64,000 bases of DNA, taken from contig NZ_FZNT01000007.1 of NCBI RefSeq assembly GCF_900188235.1, positions 60,982 to 124,981 on the forward strand. The letters run 5' to 3'. The translations under genes and the position numbers were made by a program. This DNA comes from Lutibacter agarilyticus (GTDB lineage: Bacteria > Bacteroidota > Bacteroidia > Flavobacteriales > Flavobacteriaceae). Below the pieces are notes generated by a model. That model was not told where the DNA came from. It made no database searches and worked only from the letters and a program-made list of their open reading frames with translations. Each line of letters starts with the position of its first letter. The stretch's first letter is position 1. Positions 17,448-27,667 of this stretch are shown here, in pieces.

Positions 17448-18458
17448 ATGAAATCAATATTAGTAACTGGAGGAGCAGGATTTATTGGCGCAAACTTAGT
17501 TGAGCATCTAATAAAATCAAACCACAACTGCAAAATAGTAGTAATTGATGCCTTAACCTATGCGGGAGATGTTCATAATTTAAACAGGGTTAAAAATGCT
17601 AGAAATTTCAAATTTGTACACGGAAATATTTGTGATAGAGGTTTAATTGAACGTGTTTTTCAACATTATTTAATTACAGATGTAATTCACTTAGCTGCCG
17701 AATCTCATGTAGATAATTCTATAAGTCACCCCGATGTTTTTATTGAAACTAACGTAAAAGGAACCTTTACATTGTTAGATGTTGCTTATAAATATTGGAT
17801 GGAAAAGCCATTTGTTTTTAAACACGGATTTGAAGAAAGTCGTTTTTTACATGTGTCTACCGATGAGGTTTATGGTACCTTAGGCGAAACAGGTTTGTTT
17901 ACAGAAGAAACAGCTTACGCTCCAAACTCACCATATAGCGCATCAAAAGCAAGTAGCGATTTAATTGTTAGAAGCTATCATCACACCTACGGAATGAATA
18001 CTGTAATAACAAATTGCTCTAATAATTACGGTCCAAAGCAACATGATGAAAAATTAATTCCAACAGTAATTCGTAAGGCTTTGGCTGGTGAACATATTCC
18101 AATTTATGGAGATGGAAAAAATATTAGAGATTGGTTGTATGTGTTAGATCATTGTAAAGGAATTGAAGTAGCTTTTTTTAAAGGAAAAAGCGGTGAAGTT
18201 TATAATATTGGTGGGGAAAACGAGCGAAATAATAACTATATTGCAGGTCAAATTTGTGAAATTTTAGACACTTTAAAACCTTTAGAAAATAAAAGCTATA
18301 AAGATTTAATAAGCTATGTTGAAGATAGAGCAGGTCATGATTTTAGATATGCTATTGATGCAACAAAAATTGAAACAAATTTAGGTTGGAAGGCCGATGA
18401 AAATTTTGAATCGGGTATTTTAAAAACAGTACAATGGTATTTGGAAAAATACCAATAA
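17448..18458 (+). CDS. rfbB: dTDP-glucose 4,6-dehydratase (RmlB-like)
   Basis: The 336-residue short-chain dehydrogenase has the NAD site GGAGFIGANLVEHL, the catalytic TDEVYG segment, the YSASKASSD Tyr-x3-Lys pair and NCSNNYGPKQHDEKLIP. These are typical of RmlB/RffG, which converts dTDP-glucose to dTDP-4-keto-6-deoxyglucose. The usual partners rmlA, rmlC and rmlD are not adjacent, so the product may feed another deoxysugar, or the substrate could be a different nucleotide sugar. It is first gene of a four-gene operon, followed 27 bp later by the UDP-sugar dehydrogenase. Confidence 0.88.
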   Translation: MKSILVTGGAGFIGANLVEHLIKSNHNCKIVVIDALTYAGDVHNLNRVKNARNFKFVHGNICDRGLIERVFQHYLITDVIHLAAESHVDNSISHPDVFIETNVKGTFTLLDVAYKYWMEKPFVFKHGFEESRFLHVSTDEVYGTLGETGLFTEETAYAPNSPYSASKASSDLIVRSYHHTYGMNTVITNCSNNYGPKQHDEKLIPTVIRKALAGEHIPIYGDGKNIRDWLYVLDHCKGIEVAFFKGKSGEVYNIGGENERNNNYIAGQICEILDTLKPLENKSYKDLISYVEDRAGHDFRYAIDATKIETNLGWKADENFESGILKTVQWYLEKYQ

Positions 18459-18485
18459 AAAGCCTCAGAAATTGGCTTAATTTTA

Positions 18486-19769
18486 ATGAAAGAAACAATT
18501 AAAATAGCAATCATAGGATTGGGTTATGTGGGTCTGCCATTGGCTCGATTGTTTGCTACAAAATATTCAGTTATTGGTTTTGATATCAATGAAGAAAGAG
18601 TAGCAGAACTTAAAAAAGGAGTTGACACCACTTTAGAAATAGAAAATGAAATTCTTCAACAGGTATTAGTTAAGAGTTCAACAAGTGAAAACGGATTGTT
18701 TTGTACTACTGAAATTGAAGAGATTTCAAGCTGTAATTATTTCATTGTTACAGTGCCTACACCTGTAGATATAAATAACAAGCCAAACTTAACACCTTTA
18801 TTAAAAGCTAGTGAAACAGTAGCCAAAGTACTTAAGAAAAATGATATTGTTATTTTTGAATCTACTGTTTATCCAGGAGCTACCGAAGAAGTTTGTGTGC
18901 CTATTCTTGAAGAATTATCAGGTCTAACATTCAATAAAGATTTTTTTGTAGGTTATTCGCCTGAACGAATCAATCCGGGAGATAAAGAACATACCGTTGA
19001 AAAAATATTAAAAGTTACATCAGGTTCAACAGTTGAAATTGGAGAAAGTGTAAATAATTTATATGCTTCCGTTATTTCCGCAGGAACACATTTAGCACCT
19101 TCAATTAAAGTTGCTGAAGCAGCCAAAGTAATTGAAAACTCACAGCGCGATATTAATATTGCTTTTGTAAATGAATTGGCTAAAATATTTAATTTATTAG
19201 ATATAAACACTCAAGATGTTTTAGAAGCTGCCGGAACAAAATGGAACTTTTTACCTTTTAAGCCAGGTCTAGTTGGTGGACATTGCATTGGTGTTGACCC
19301 TTATTATTTAGCTCAAAAGGCACAGGAAGTAGGCTACAATCCTGAAATTATTTTAGCAGGAAGAAGAATGAACGACAGTATGGGAAGTTATGTAGCTGCT
19401 GAAGTAGTGAAGTTGTTAATTAAAAGAAATTTTCAAGTTAACGAGTCTAAAATATTGTTGTTAGGAATCACGTTTAAAGAAAATTGTCCAGATGTTAGAA
19501 ATACACGCGTGGTTGATGTCATTCAAAATTTGGAAGATTTTGGTACTGAAGTTACCGTGTTTGATTCTTGGGCAAATGCTTCCGAAGTAAAAAAAGAATA
19601 TGGAATTGATATTGTTACTGAAATTCCTGCCAAAAAATATGATGCAGTTGTATTAACAGTGGCACATAAAGAGTTTTTAGCATTAAATTTAACTAGTTTG
19701 TTAAATAAAAACGGCGTTATTTACGATGTTAAAGGAGTGTTAGATTGTGAAGTACACGGAAAATTATAA
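18486..19769 (+). CDS. tviB: UDP-N-acetyl-hexosamine 6-dehydrogenase (TviB/WbpO-type)
   Basis: The 427-residue enzyme oxidises the C6 alcohol of a UDP-N-acetyl sugar to a uronate. The N-terminal NAD site is IIGLGYVGLPLARLFA, the middle segment has FESTVYPGATEEVC, and GGHCIGVDPYYL holds the catalytic Cys. The C-terminal domain has GITFKENCPDVRNTR. The sequence pattern is closer to TviB/VipA/WbpO (UDP-GlcNAc or UDP-GalNAc) than to UDP-glucose dehydrogenase. With the next gene it could give the first two steps toward a diacetamido-uronic acid. Substrate is inferred. Confidence 0.88.
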   Translation: MKETIKIAIIGLGYVGLPLARLFATKYSVIGFDINEERVAELKKGVDTTLEIENEILQQVLVKSSTSENGLFCTTEIEEISSCNYFIVTVPTPVDINNKPNLTPLLKASETVAKVLKKNDIVIFESTVYPGATEEVCVPILEELSGLTFNKDFFVGYSPERINPGDKEHTVEKILKVTSGSTVEIGESVNNLYASVISAGTHLAPSIKVAEAAKVIENSQRDINIAFVNELAKIFNLLDINTQDVLEAAGTKWNFLPFKPGLVGGHCIGVDPYYLAQKAQEVGYNPEIILAGRRMNDSMGSYVAAEVVKLLIKRNFQVNESKILLLGITFKENCPDVRNTRVVDVIQNLEDFGTEVTVFDSWANASEVKKEYGIDIVTEIPAKKYDAVVLTVAHKEFLALNLTSLLNKNGVIYDVKGVLDCEVHGKL

Positions 19770-19816
19770 TTGAGTTAACTTAAAAAGTCAATTCAAAAAA
19801 AGTTGAAAACAGGAAA

Positions 19817-20785
19817 ATGAAAAATTTCGCATTAATTGGAGCCTCGGGTTATATTGCTCCTAGACATATGAAGGCTATTAAAGAAACAAATAACAATTTA
19901 GTAGCTGCGCTAGATAAATTTGATAGTGTTGGGGTAATTGATAGTTATTTCCCGAATGCAGATTTTTTTACTGAATTTGAACGTTTTGACCGTCATATTT
20001 CAAAGTTGACATTTGAGCAAAATAAGCAACTAGATTATGTAAGTATTTGTACACCAAATTATTTACACGATGCACATATTCGTTTTGCATTACGCCAAGG
20101 AGCTGATGCTATTTGTGAAAAACCTTTGGTGTTAAACCCTTGGAATATTGACGCACTTTCTAAAATTGAACAAGAAACAGGAAATAAAATTTATAATATT
20201 TTACAATTGCGTGTGCATCCAAGCATTATTGCGTTGAAGCAAAAGATTGAAAACGGTCCAAAAGATAAAATATACGATGTAGATTTAACTTATTTAACAT
20301 CACGTGGCCATTGGTATTATACTTCTTGGAAAGGAGATGTTTCAAAATCTGGTGGAATTGCAACCAATATTGGAGTTCATTTTTTTGATATGCTTTCGTG
20401 GATTTTTGGTGATTTAAAACAAAATGATGTTCATATAAATACACACGATCGTTCTGCAGGGTATTTAGAGTTTGAAAAAGCAAGAGTGCGTTGGTTTTTA
20501 TCTATTAATTATGATGTTCTGCCTGAAGAAATTAAAGCAAAAGGTCAAACAACGTATCGTTCAATTACTATTGAAGGGGAAGAATTAGAGTTTAGTGGCG
20601 GATTTACAGATTTGCACACTATTTCTTATCAAGAAATATTGAAAGGAAATGGCTATGGATTAGAAGCACCAAGGCAAGCAATTGAAATAGTACACCAAGT
20701 TAGGCATGCACAACCAATAGGAACAAAAGGAAATTACCATCCGTTTGCTAAAAAACCGTTGGCTAAGCATCCTTTTGAAAAATAA
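19817..20785 (+). CDS. Gfo/Idh/MocA oxidoreductase, WlbA/WbpB-like
   Basis: The 322-residue protein has an N-terminal Rossmann site FALIGASGYIAPRHMKAI and the CEKPLVL motif with the catalytic Lys of the Gfo/Idh/MocA family. GGIATNIGVHFFDMLSWIFG continues the active site. The start FALIGASGYIAPRHM resembles WlbA/WbpB, which oxidise C3 of UDP-N-acetyl-glucosaminuronate. That is the expected next step after the upstream 6-dehydrogenase. The aminotransferase and acetyltransferase of that pathway are not in this operon. Confidence 0.82.
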   Translation: MKNFALIGASGYIAPRHMKAIKETNNNLVAALDKFDSVGVIDSYFPNADFFTEFERFDRHISKLTFEQNKQLDYVSICTPNYLHDAHIRFALRQGADAICEKPLVLNPWNIDALSKIEQETGNKIYNILQLRVHPSIIALKQKIENGPKDKIYDVDLTYLTSRGHWYYTSWKGDVSKSGGIATNIGVHFFDMLSWIFGDLKQNDVHINTHDRSAGYLEFEKARVRWFLSINYDVLPEEIKAKGQTTYRSITIEGEELEFSGGFTDLHTISYQEILKGNGYGLEAPRQAIEIVHQVRHAQPIGTKGNYHPFAKKPLAKHPFEK

Positions 20786-20817
20786 AAGAGATTTTAAATA
20801 TAAAATAAAGAAATGTT

Positions 20818-21816
20818 ATGAGTAAAACAATAAATGTTATTTTAACTGGAGGAGTAGGAAGTAGGTTATGGCCGTTGTCAAGAAAAAGCCGTCCAAAACA
20901 GTATTTAGAGATTTTTGAAGAAAAATCATTATTTCAAATGACAGTTGAGCGAAACAACATTTTAACTGATGAGGTAATGGTTGTTGGAAATGTAGATAAC
21001 TGCCATTTAAGTAAAGAAGTACTAAATAAATTAGACTTAAGCTATATTGATATTATTGAATCTACTCCAAGAAATACGGCAGCAGCAATTGCATTTGCTT
21101 GTTTTGCAGCAAATCCTGATGATGTTTTAATTGTAACACCTTCTGATCACGTAATTGAAGGTGATAGTTCTTATAAAACAGCTATTGAATCAGCAGTTAG
21201 TAAAGCACAGGAAGGAGCAATTGTTACTTTTGGAATTGTGCCTGCAAAACCTGAAACAGGTTACGGTTATATTGAATACAAAAACGACGATGTAATTTCG
21301 TTTCGAGAAAAACCAAATGAATCAACTGCAAAAGAATTTATTTCAAAAGGAAATTTTCTGTGGAATAGTGGAATGTTTTGTTTTAAAGCAGGGGTAATGC
21401 TTGGTGAATTAAAAGATTTTACCCCAGAAGTATATGAAAAATCTAAAATTGCTTGGGAGAACAATGAGCAAGGTAAACTTGATTTAGCATTGTCTATGGA
21501 TATTCCAAGTATAAGTATTGATTATGCTGTTATGGAAAGAAGTAAGAAAATAAAGGTAATTCCAACTAAATTTAATTGGTCTGATCTAGGTTCTTTTGAC
21601 TCTGTATATGATTATCTGGTTTCAAAAGGTCATTCAACAGATGAGAATGGAAATATGGTTATTGGTACCGATAATTTTACGGCATTTTTAGGATTACAAA
21701 ACACTATTTTTGTGACTACACCATCGGCAAATTTAATTTTACATAAAGAGCATGCTCAAAAAGTAAAAGATGTGTATGTTAAGTTAGAATCTGAAGATTC
21801 AGACTTACTAAATTAA
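20818..21816 (+). CDS. manC: Mannose-1-phosphate guanylyltransferase
   Basis: The 332-residue protein makes GDP-mannose from mannose-1-phosphate and GTP. The signature LTGGVGSRLWPLSRKSRPKQ at the N-terminus is followed by IVTPSDHVI, GYGYIEYK, FREKPN and NFLWNSGMFCF, all standard. It is of the short single-domain form, without the C-terminal isomerase domain of AlgA-type enzymes. It ends the operon and is followed by a very strong hairpin. GDP-mannose could feed polysaccharide or glycan synthesis. Confidence 0.93.
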   Translation: MSKTINVILTGGVGSRLWPLSRKSRPKQYLEIFEEKSLFQMTVERNNILTDEVMVVGNVDNCHLSKEVLNKLDLSYIDIIESTPRNTAAAIAFACFAANPDDVLIVTPSDHVIEGDSSYKTAIESAVSKAQEGAIVTFGIVPAKPETGYGYIEYKNDDVISFREKPNESTAKEFISKGNFLWNSGMFCFKAGVMLGELKDFTPEVYEKSKIAWENNEQGKLDLALSMDIPSISIDYAVMERSKKIKVIPTKFNWSDLGSFDSVYDYLVSKGHSTDENGNMVIGTDNFTAFLGLQNTIFVTTPSANLILHKEHAQKVKDVYVKLESEDSDLLN

Positions 21817-21820
21817 ACTA

Positions 21821-21876
21821 CAAAGAGGCTATTTAAAAGTTACTTTTGTAACTTTTAAATAGCCTCTTTGTTTTTT
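21821..21876 (+). terminator. Strong terminator after manC
   Basis: A perfect 23-bp stem (21821-21843 with 21848-21870) around a TTTT loop, with CAAAGAGGCTATTT at its base, followed by a T run. It is unusually long for a terminator. Confidence 0.88.
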
Positions 21877-21928
21877 CAATTCGGGGTGAGTACTTGTTCT
21901 TTCAGGTGTTTACTTCTCTTTTTGAATA

Positions 21929-22000
21929 TTACTGAAATATAGCAAACACAATTAGACTTAAGCCAATTAGTAATTTTGCTTTTTTATAACCTCTTCTCAT
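21929..22000 (-). CDS. Possible 23-residue membrane peptide or gene fragment
   Basis: A leftward ORF starts at 22000, reads MRRGYKKAKLLIGLSLIVFA and ends three residues later (IFQ). A basic start followed by one hydrophobic helix looks like the N-terminus of a membrane protein, so this may be a tiny membrane peptide or the remains of a longer gene. Nothing else supports it. Confidence 0.25.
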   Translation of the reverse strand: MRRGYKKAKLLIGLSLIVFAIFQ

Positions 22001-22188
22001 TTTTCTTATTTTGAAAAGATAAATATACAATTCATAGTTCAAAATTCATATAAATGATGGTTTCAACACGTTTTATAGGCTTCATTTTCTATTTAAAAAT
22101 TAACAGATTCTTTTAAAAATTGATGTTTTAATAAAAATTTGATAGAATAATTAGTAACAGGTGTTACTAGGTTTCGTATTTAATCGTT

Positions 22189-22196
22189 TATATTTG
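22189..22196 (+). promoter_or_regulatory. -7 box of the rhodanese gene
   Basis: TATATTTG, 23 bp before the start codon, fits TAnnTTTG. Confidence 0.55.
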
Positions 22197-22219
22197 CACA
22201 AAATTTTAAAAGAAAGAAT

Positions 22220-22531
22220 ATGAGTTTTTTTGGTTTATTTGGAGGAGGTAACAGTGAATCACCAATTGAAGATTACTTAAAAGATGGGGCTGTTGTTATT
22301 GATGTAAGAACTGCTGATGAATTTGCTAGTGGTCATGTAAATGGTTCGAAAAATATTGTTTTAAACAGTATTCCAACTAAGGTTGCTGAAATAAAAGCAA
22401 TGAATAAAAAAGTAATTGCTGTTTGTAGAAGTGGAGCAAGAAGTGGACAAGCAACGTCTTTTTTAAGTCAGAATGGGATTGATATAATTAATGGAGGTCC
22501 TTGGCAGAATGTTGCAAAGTTTGTAAATTAA
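22220..22531 (+). CDS. Rhodanese-like protein
   Basis: The 103-residue single-domain rhodanese has VIDVRTADEFASGHV (substrate/structural strand) and the active-site loop VCRSGARSGQA with the persulfide-forming Cys69. There is no signal peptide, so it acts in the cytoplasm. Such proteins carry sulfane sulfur for tRNA, cofactor or detoxification chemistry; the substrate here is not known. It is monocistronic, with its own promoter and a terminator shared with the convergent GSCFA gene. Confidence 0.9.
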   Translation: MSFFGLFGGGNSESPIEDYLKDGAVVIDVRTADEFASGHVNGSKNIVLNSIPTKVAEIKAMNKKVIAVCRSGARSGQATSFLSQNGIDIINGGPWQNVAKFVN

Positions 22532-22550
22532 ATATTTTAAAATACTTCAT

Positions 22551-22580
22551 AAAAAAGAGAAGTGTTGGCTTCTCTTTTTT
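22551..22580. terminator. Bidirectional terminator between rhodanese and GSCFA genes
   Basis: AAAAAAGAGAAG-tgttgg-CTTCTCTTTTTT hairpin with A and T runs on both sides, suited to end both converging transcripts. Confidence 0.85.
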
Positions 22581-22583
22581 GTT

Positions 22584-23534
22584 TTATAGGTTAAAGTTTA
22601 TTTTATAATTGTTGAATAAACGTTCTTTTTTCTCTTTTAAGTTCAAAAGAAATTTTTTGTGTTGTTCAGATGCTGGGTTGAAGGGTTTATGCGCCAACCC
22701 TTTTTGAACAGTAGCTACTTCTTTCATTGTTAAAAGTGATTTTTCAGCGATCCAAACCATTTTAAATTGCTCCCAAATATAGTCAATAGCCGTTTCATTT
22801 GGATGCACCATATCATTGGCATAAAAGCGGTAATCTCGTAAATCATCTAGCATTATTTCATAAGAAGGAAAATAATAAAGCTGATTTTTAACGTTTGTAA
22901 TTTGGTGAATTGCAGCTAATAAATGTGCTTTACTTTGAGCATTTTCTACAAAACCGTCTTTTAAATGCCTTACCGGACTAACGGTAAAAATAATAGTTAC
23001 TGAAGGATTTATGCTTTTTACAAGTGTTGTTATATTATCTAAAGAAGCTATAATTTCTTCTGTTGAAAGCAATTCTCTTAAAAACTTTTTTTGCGGAATT
23101 TTATGGCAATTTCCAACAATCCTATCTGTTTCAATAAAACGATATACCCAAGCGGTTCCCAAAGTAATTATTAGGTGTGAAGCTTTAGTAAGTTGTTTAT
23201 GAGTAGTTGTAATTGCAGTATTTAAATTTTGAAGCAACTCACTTTTTTCAACAGCACTTATATCAGAATGTGCATCAAAACAATGCCAACGTTCATTTAA
23301 TTGAAAAATGTCTTCTTTAGTATATTTTTTTAAATTAATGGCGTTGGTAATTAATTGCTCAATGACAATTGGGTTGAATAAAATTCCAAACGGATTACTA
23401 GCTGAATTAAATTTAAAATAGGCTAATTTTTTAGTAATGTTTTCAGAAAAACAAGAACCAAACAGCATTAATCTAGAACCGTAATCAATTTGATTACGCT
23501 CTTTTTTTAGCTGTATATTGGTTCTAAAATTCAT
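22584..23534 (-). CDS. GSCFA domain protein (SGNH-like hydrolase)
   Basis: The 316-residue protein has the family-defining GSCFSENITKKL near residue 26, a nucleophile motif like that of SGNH/GDSL esterases. IITLGTAWVYRF and FTVSPVRHLKDG are the next blocks, and YANDMVHPNETAIDYIW supplies the Asp-x-x-His at the C-terminal end. No signal peptide is seen. It directly abuts alaS (no gap) and is likely translated from the same transcript. The family probably acts on an acylated or acetylated sugar or lipid, but the substrate is unknown. Confidence 0.85.
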   Translation of the reverse strand: MNFRTNIQLKKERNQIDYGSRLMLFGSCFSENITKKLAYFKFNSASNPFGILFNPIVIEQLITNAINLKKYTKEDIFQLNERWHCFDAHSDISAVEKSELLQNLNTAITTTHKQLTKASHLIITLGTAWVYRFIETDRIVGNCHKIPQKKFLRELLSTEEIIASLDNITTLVKSINPSVTIIFTVSPVRHLKDGFVENAQSKAHLLAAIHQITNVKNQLYYFPSYEIMLDDLRDYRFYANDMVHPNETAIDYIWEQFKMVWIAEKSLLTMKEVATVQKGLAHKPFNPASEQHKKFLLNLKEKKERLFNNYKINFNL

Positions 23535-26150
23535 TTACACAATATAATTTTTAGCTTGTTTTAAAGCCTCTTCAATTCCTGAAGGATTTTTACCTCCAGC
23601 AGAAGCAAAGAATGGTTGGCCACCACCGCCACCTTGAATTAGTTTTCCTAACTCTCTAACAACTAGCCCTGCATTTAATTTTTTTTCAGCAACTAAGTTT
23701 TTAGAAATGTAACATGTTAAAAATGCTTTGCCTTCAGCTTCAGATCCAATTATTAAAAACAAATTTTCAATTTTATTTCCTAAATCATTCGCTAAATCTT
23801 TAATGCTATTTTGGTCTAATTCTAGTTTTTTCGCTAAAAAGTGAATACCATTAATTAATTCAGTTTCATTAACTAAACCAGCGGCAGCACTTTTTGCCTT
23901 TTCTTTCAATAGTTGGTCTATTTGTTTTTTTAGCTTAGTGTTGTCTTCAATTAAATTTAAAACTTGCTCTGCCGGGTTTTTAGAATTTTTCACCAATTCT
24001 TTAATTTGGAAAAGTGTTCTGTTGTTTTCAGAAAATTCAGTTTTCATAGCGTCACCAGTAATAGCTTCAATTCGTCTAATTCCTGATGCGATAGCACTTT
24101 CTGTTTGAATTCTAAAATACCAAATATCGCCTGTATTTTGCACATGAGTACCTCCACATAATTCAACAGATTGACCGTATTGAATGGCTCTTACGGTATC
24201 TCCGTATTTTTCACCAAATAAAGCCATAGCGCCTTTTTCCAAGGCAGTTTCCATTGGAATATTTCTAAATTCTTGTAAAGGCAATTTATTTTCAATTCTA
24301 GCATTTACAAAATCTTCAACAGCAGTGAGTTCATCTACTGATAGTTTTGAGAAATGTGAAAAATCAAATCTTAAATGTTTTGAATGTACTGCAGAACCTT
24401 TTTGTTCAACGTGTTCACCTAAAACCTCTCTTAAAGCTTGGTGTAGTAAATGCGTTGCTGTATGATTACAAGCCGTTCTAAAACGTTGTTTTTCATCAAC
24501 TGCTACATTAAAAGTTCCTGATAAATCCTTCGGTAATGATTTTGTGAAATGAATGATTAAATTGTTTTCCTTTTTAGTGTTTACTATATAAACCGTACTT
24601 CCATCTTCTTTTTCTAAATAACCTTTATCACCAACTTGTCCACCACCTTCAGGATAAAAAGGCGTTAAATTAAATACAAGTTGATACATGTCTCCATCTT
24701 TTTTAGAAGAAACTTTTCGGTATCGTGTTATTTTAACTTTTGCTGTAAGGGTATCATATCCAACAAATTCTTCTTCATCGTCATTTTCATCTAATATTAC
24801 CCAGTCATCCGTTTCTACTACTGAAGCAGCTCTTGATCTGGCTTTTTGTTTTTTAAGCTCCGTTTCAAATTCTTCCTCGTTTAACGTCATTTTCTTTTCA
24901 GAAAGAATCAATGCCGTTAAATCTATAGGAAAACCATAGGTGTCAAATAATTCAAAGGCTTTTTTACCTGAAACTTCTGTTCCTTGTGTATTTTTTATAA
25001 TTCCGTCTAATAAAACAAGACCTTGATCTAAGGTTCTTAAAAAAGAGTTTTCTTCTTCTTTTATTACATTGGTAATTAATTGTCTTTGCGTTTTTAACTC
25101 AGGAAAATAAGTGCCCATTTGTTTGGTAAGCACAGCAACCAATTTATAAATAAAAGGCTCGCGGGTATTTAAGAAAGTAAAACCATAACGTACGGCTCTT
25201 CTTAAAATTCTTCTAATAACATAACCAGCACCTGTATTTGAAGGTAGTTGCCCGTCTGCAATTGCAAAAGCAACAGCACGAACGTGGTCTGAAATTACTC
25301 GAATCGCAATATCAATTTCTTCGTTTTTACCATAATCATTTCCAGTAATAGTTTCAACTTCTTTAATTATTGGAATAAAAACATCGGTGTCGTAATTAGA
25401 TTGTACATTTTGTAAAACCATGCATAAACGCTCAAACCCCATTCCAGTATCAACGTGTTGTGCAGGAAGTTTTTCTAATTCTCCATTAGCTTTACGGTTA
25501 AATTCCATAAAAACTAAATTCCAGATTTCCACCACTTGTGGATGGTCCATATTTACCAGACTTTTTCCTGAGACTATGGCTTTTTCTTCCGCAGAGCGAA
25601 TATCTACATGAATTTCAGAACATGGTCCGCAAGGTCCTTGCGCTCCCATTTCCCAAAAGTTGTCTTTTTTATTTCCACGTATAATTCTATCTTCATCAAT
25701 CAATTCCTTCCAAATGTCGTGTGCTTCTTGGTCGTATTCCAGACCATCTTCTTTAGCACCTTCAAAAACAGAAACATACAAACAATCTTTGTTTATTTTA
25801 TAAACTTCAGTCAATAATTCCCAAGCCCATTCAATGGCTTCTTTTTTAAAATAATCACCAAAACTCCAGTTACCTAACATTTCAAACATGGTATGGTGGT
25901 AGGTATCTTTACCAACCTCCTCTAAATCGTTATGTTTTCCTGAAACGCGCAAACATTTTTGAGAATCGGAAACACGTTTGTTAACAACCTTTTTTTGTCC
26001 TAAAAAGTATTCTTTAAACGGAACCATTCCTGCGTTGGTAAACATCAGCGTAGGATCATTTTTTAATACCATTGGTGCTGAAGGTACAATGGTGTGTTTT
26101 TTTGCAGCAAAAAAATCTAAAAATTGTTGACGTATTTGTTGTGATTTCAT
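23535..26150 (-). CDS. alaS: Alanyl-tRNA synthetase
   Basis: The 871-residue class II synthetase charges tRNA-Ala. The N-terminal catalytic core has [16 protein letters not shown] and [13 protein letters not shown]. The editing domain has the zinc ligands in [11 protein letters not shown] and CGGTH. A C-terminal coiled coil and a glycine-rich C-Ala domain ([16 protein letters not shown]) complete it. The start at 26150 fits because [15 protein letters not shown] is the usual N-terminus. It reads leftward into GSCFA and is divergent from the M23 peptidase gene. Confidence 0.98.
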   Translation of the reverse strand: MKSQQIRQQFLDFFAAKKHTIVPSAPMVLKNDPTLMFTNAGMVPFKEYFLGQKKVVNKRVSDSQKCLRVSGKHNDLEEVGKDTYHHTMFEMLGNWSFGDYFKKEAIEWAWELLTEVYKINKDCLYVSVFEGAKEDGLEYDQEAHDIWKELIDEDRIIRGNKKDNFWEMGAQGPCGPCSEIHVDIRSAEEKAIVSGKSLVNMDHPQVVEIWNLVFMEFNRKANGELEKLPAQHVDTGMGFERLCMVLQNVQSNYDTDVFIPIIKEVETITGNDYGKNEEIDIAIRVISDHVRAVAFAIADGQLPSNTGAGYVIRRILRRAVRYGFTFLNTREPFIYKLVAVLTKQMGTYFPELKTQRQLITNVIKEEENSFLRTLDQGLVLLDGIIKNTQGTEVSGKKAFELFDTYGFPIDLTALILSEKKMTLNEEEFETELKKQKARSRAASVVETDDWVILDENDDEEEFVGYDTLTAKVKITRYRKVSSKKDGDMYQLVFNLTPFYPEGGGQVGDKGYLEKEDGSTVYIVNTKKENNLIIHFTKSLPKDLSGTFNVAVDEKQRFRTACNHTATHLLHQALREVLGEHVEQKGSAVHSKHLRFDFSHFSKLSVDELTAVEDFVNARIENKLPLQEFRNIPMETALEKGAMALFGEKYGDTVRAIQYGQSVELCGGTHVQNTGDIWYFRIQTESAIASGIRRIEAITGDAMKTEFSENNRTLFQIKELVKNSKNPAEQVLNLIEDNTKLKKQIDQLLKEKAKSAAAGLVNETELINGIHFLAKKLELDQNSIKDLANDLGNKIENLFLIIGSEAEGKAFLTCYISKNLVAEKKLNAGLVVRELGKLIQGGGGGQPFFASAGGKNPSGIEEALKQAKNYIV

Positions 26151-26282
26151 CGTTAATTATATGCTAAAAGAATAGGTGTTTAACCACCTTTGTAAAACAT
26201 TTTGTAATTTTGTTATTTTTAAACCGCAATTTTATTAAATAATTGCACGTTTCAACTTACAAAAATAACATAATTTTAATAG

Positions 26283-27254
26283 ATGGCGAAGGTAAAATAT
26301 TATTACGATTCTGAAACACTTTCATATCAAAAGATACATCGTAAAAAGAGTACTAAATTTAAAAGAATATTATTTACGGTATTTGCAGCATTTATTTTTA
26401 TGCTACTAGGTTTTGTTGTGTTTACTCCAATTTTTGAATCACCTAAGGAAAAAGAATTAAAGCGTGAGCTAGAGTTTGTGAAATTGAATGAGCAATTACA
26501 CAATAAAAAAATTGAGCAATTAGAAACTATTTTAAAAGAAATTCAAGAAAGAGATAACAATATTTATCGTTTGTATTTTGAAGTAAATCCTATACCTGAG
26601 GAACAACGTATGGCAGGTTTTGGAGGTGTAAATAGATACAAAGCATTGGAAGGTTTTGATAATTCAGAAATGATTATTGATGTTACACGAAATATGGATA
26701 TTTTATCAAAGCAGTTGTACGTGCAGTCAAAATCATTGGATGAAATAGTGAAACTAGCCGAAAATAAAGAAGAATTATTGGCAGCAATGCCAGCAATTCA
26801 ACCAGTGAAAAATCAAGATTTAACTCGTATGGCTTCTGGTTTTGGATGGAGATCGGACCCTTTTACCAAAGCACGAAAAAAACATTATGGAATGGATTTT
26901 ACAGCACCAAGAGGAACGCCTATATATGCTTCTGGTGATGGTAAAGTAATACGTGTTGATCAAGGTTCAGCAGGTTATGGAAAGCATGTTAGAATTGATC
27001 ACGGATTTGGTTATGTTACCTTATATGCGCATATGAGTAAATACAATGTAAGAAAGTATCAAAAAGTGAAGCGAGGCGATTTAATTGGCTTTGTTGGAAA
27101 CACTGGAAGATCTCAAGCTCCTCATTTACATTACGAGGTTCATAAAAATGGAGTAAAATTGAACCCAATTAATTTTTATTACGGAAATTTATCTCCTGAA
27201 GAATTTGAAGCTATGCAAAAAGCGGCTCAAATTGAAGGACAATCTCTTGATTAA
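26283..27254 (+). CDS. M23 family metallopeptidase, membrane-anchored
   Basis: The 323-residue protein has a single N-terminal transmembrane anchor (residues about 28-50), a coiled-coil segment (about 58-95) and a C-terminal LytM domain. The zinc and catalytic residues are present: His201 and Asp205 in HYGMD, His250 in LYAHMS and His283 in PHLHYEV. It should therefore be an active peptidoglycan endopeptidase on the periplasmic side. It is divergent from alaS and overlaps the next gene by one base (TAATG), so the two are translationally coupled. This alaS/M23/merR order is usual in Flavobacteriia. Confidence 0.94.
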   Translation: MAKVKYYYDSETLSYQKIHRKKSTKFKRILFTVFAAFIFMLLGFVVFTPIFESPKEKELKRELEFVKLNEQLHNKKIEQLETILKEIQERDNNIYRLYFEVNPIPEEQRMAGFGGVNRYKALEGFDNSEMIIDVTRNMDILSKQLYVQSKSLDEIVKLAENKEELLAAMPAIQPVKNQDLTRMASGFGWRSDPFTKARKKHYGMDFTAPRGTPIYASGDGKVIRVDQGSAGYGKHVRIDHGFGYVTLYAHMSKYNVRKYQKVKRGDLIGFVGNTGRSQAPHLHYEVHKNGVKLNPINFYYGNLSPEEFEAMQKAAQIEGQSLD

Positions 27255-27586
27255 TGTATATAGACTTACCAGAAAAAAGATATTACAAAATAGGCGAAGT
27301 AGCTAAAGCTTTTGGGTTGAACACCTCTCATATACGCTTTTGGGAAAAAGAATTTGATATTCTGAAACCGAAAAAAAATAACAAAGGCAATCGTTTATTT
27401 ACACATGAGGATCTTCAAAATTTAAAGCTAATTTATCATTTAGTTAAAGAAAAAGGATTTACTTTAGAAGGCGCAAAAACTAAAATGAAAGAAAGCCCCA
27501 AAACGGTTAAAGGTAATCATGAAATTATAACACGATTGGAAAGTATCAAGGCCGAACTTATAAAAATAAAAAATCAATTATCATAA
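27254..27586 (+). CDS. MerR family transcriptional regulator, short form
   Basis: The 110-residue protein has a MerR-type winged helix: YYKIGEVAKAFGLNTSHIRF followed by WEKEFDILKPKKN and a helical LKLIYHLVKEKGFTLEGAKT. There is no C-terminal effector domain, so it is a DNA-binding protein without an obvious ligand site. The start overlaps the peptidase stop. The target genes are unknown; position suggests envelope or cell-wall control. Confidence 0.9.
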   Translation: MYIDLPEKRYYKIGEVAKAFGLNTSHIRFWEKEFDILKPKKNNKGNRLFTHEDLQNLKLIYHLVKEKGFTLEGAKTKMKESPKTVKGNHEIITRLESIKAELIKIKNQLS

Positions 27587-27667
27587 AATAGTTTAATTAC
27601 AAGTGTAACAACATACGCATTTAAACAACTAATCAAATAAATAATAATTAATCTTAAAACGTTACAA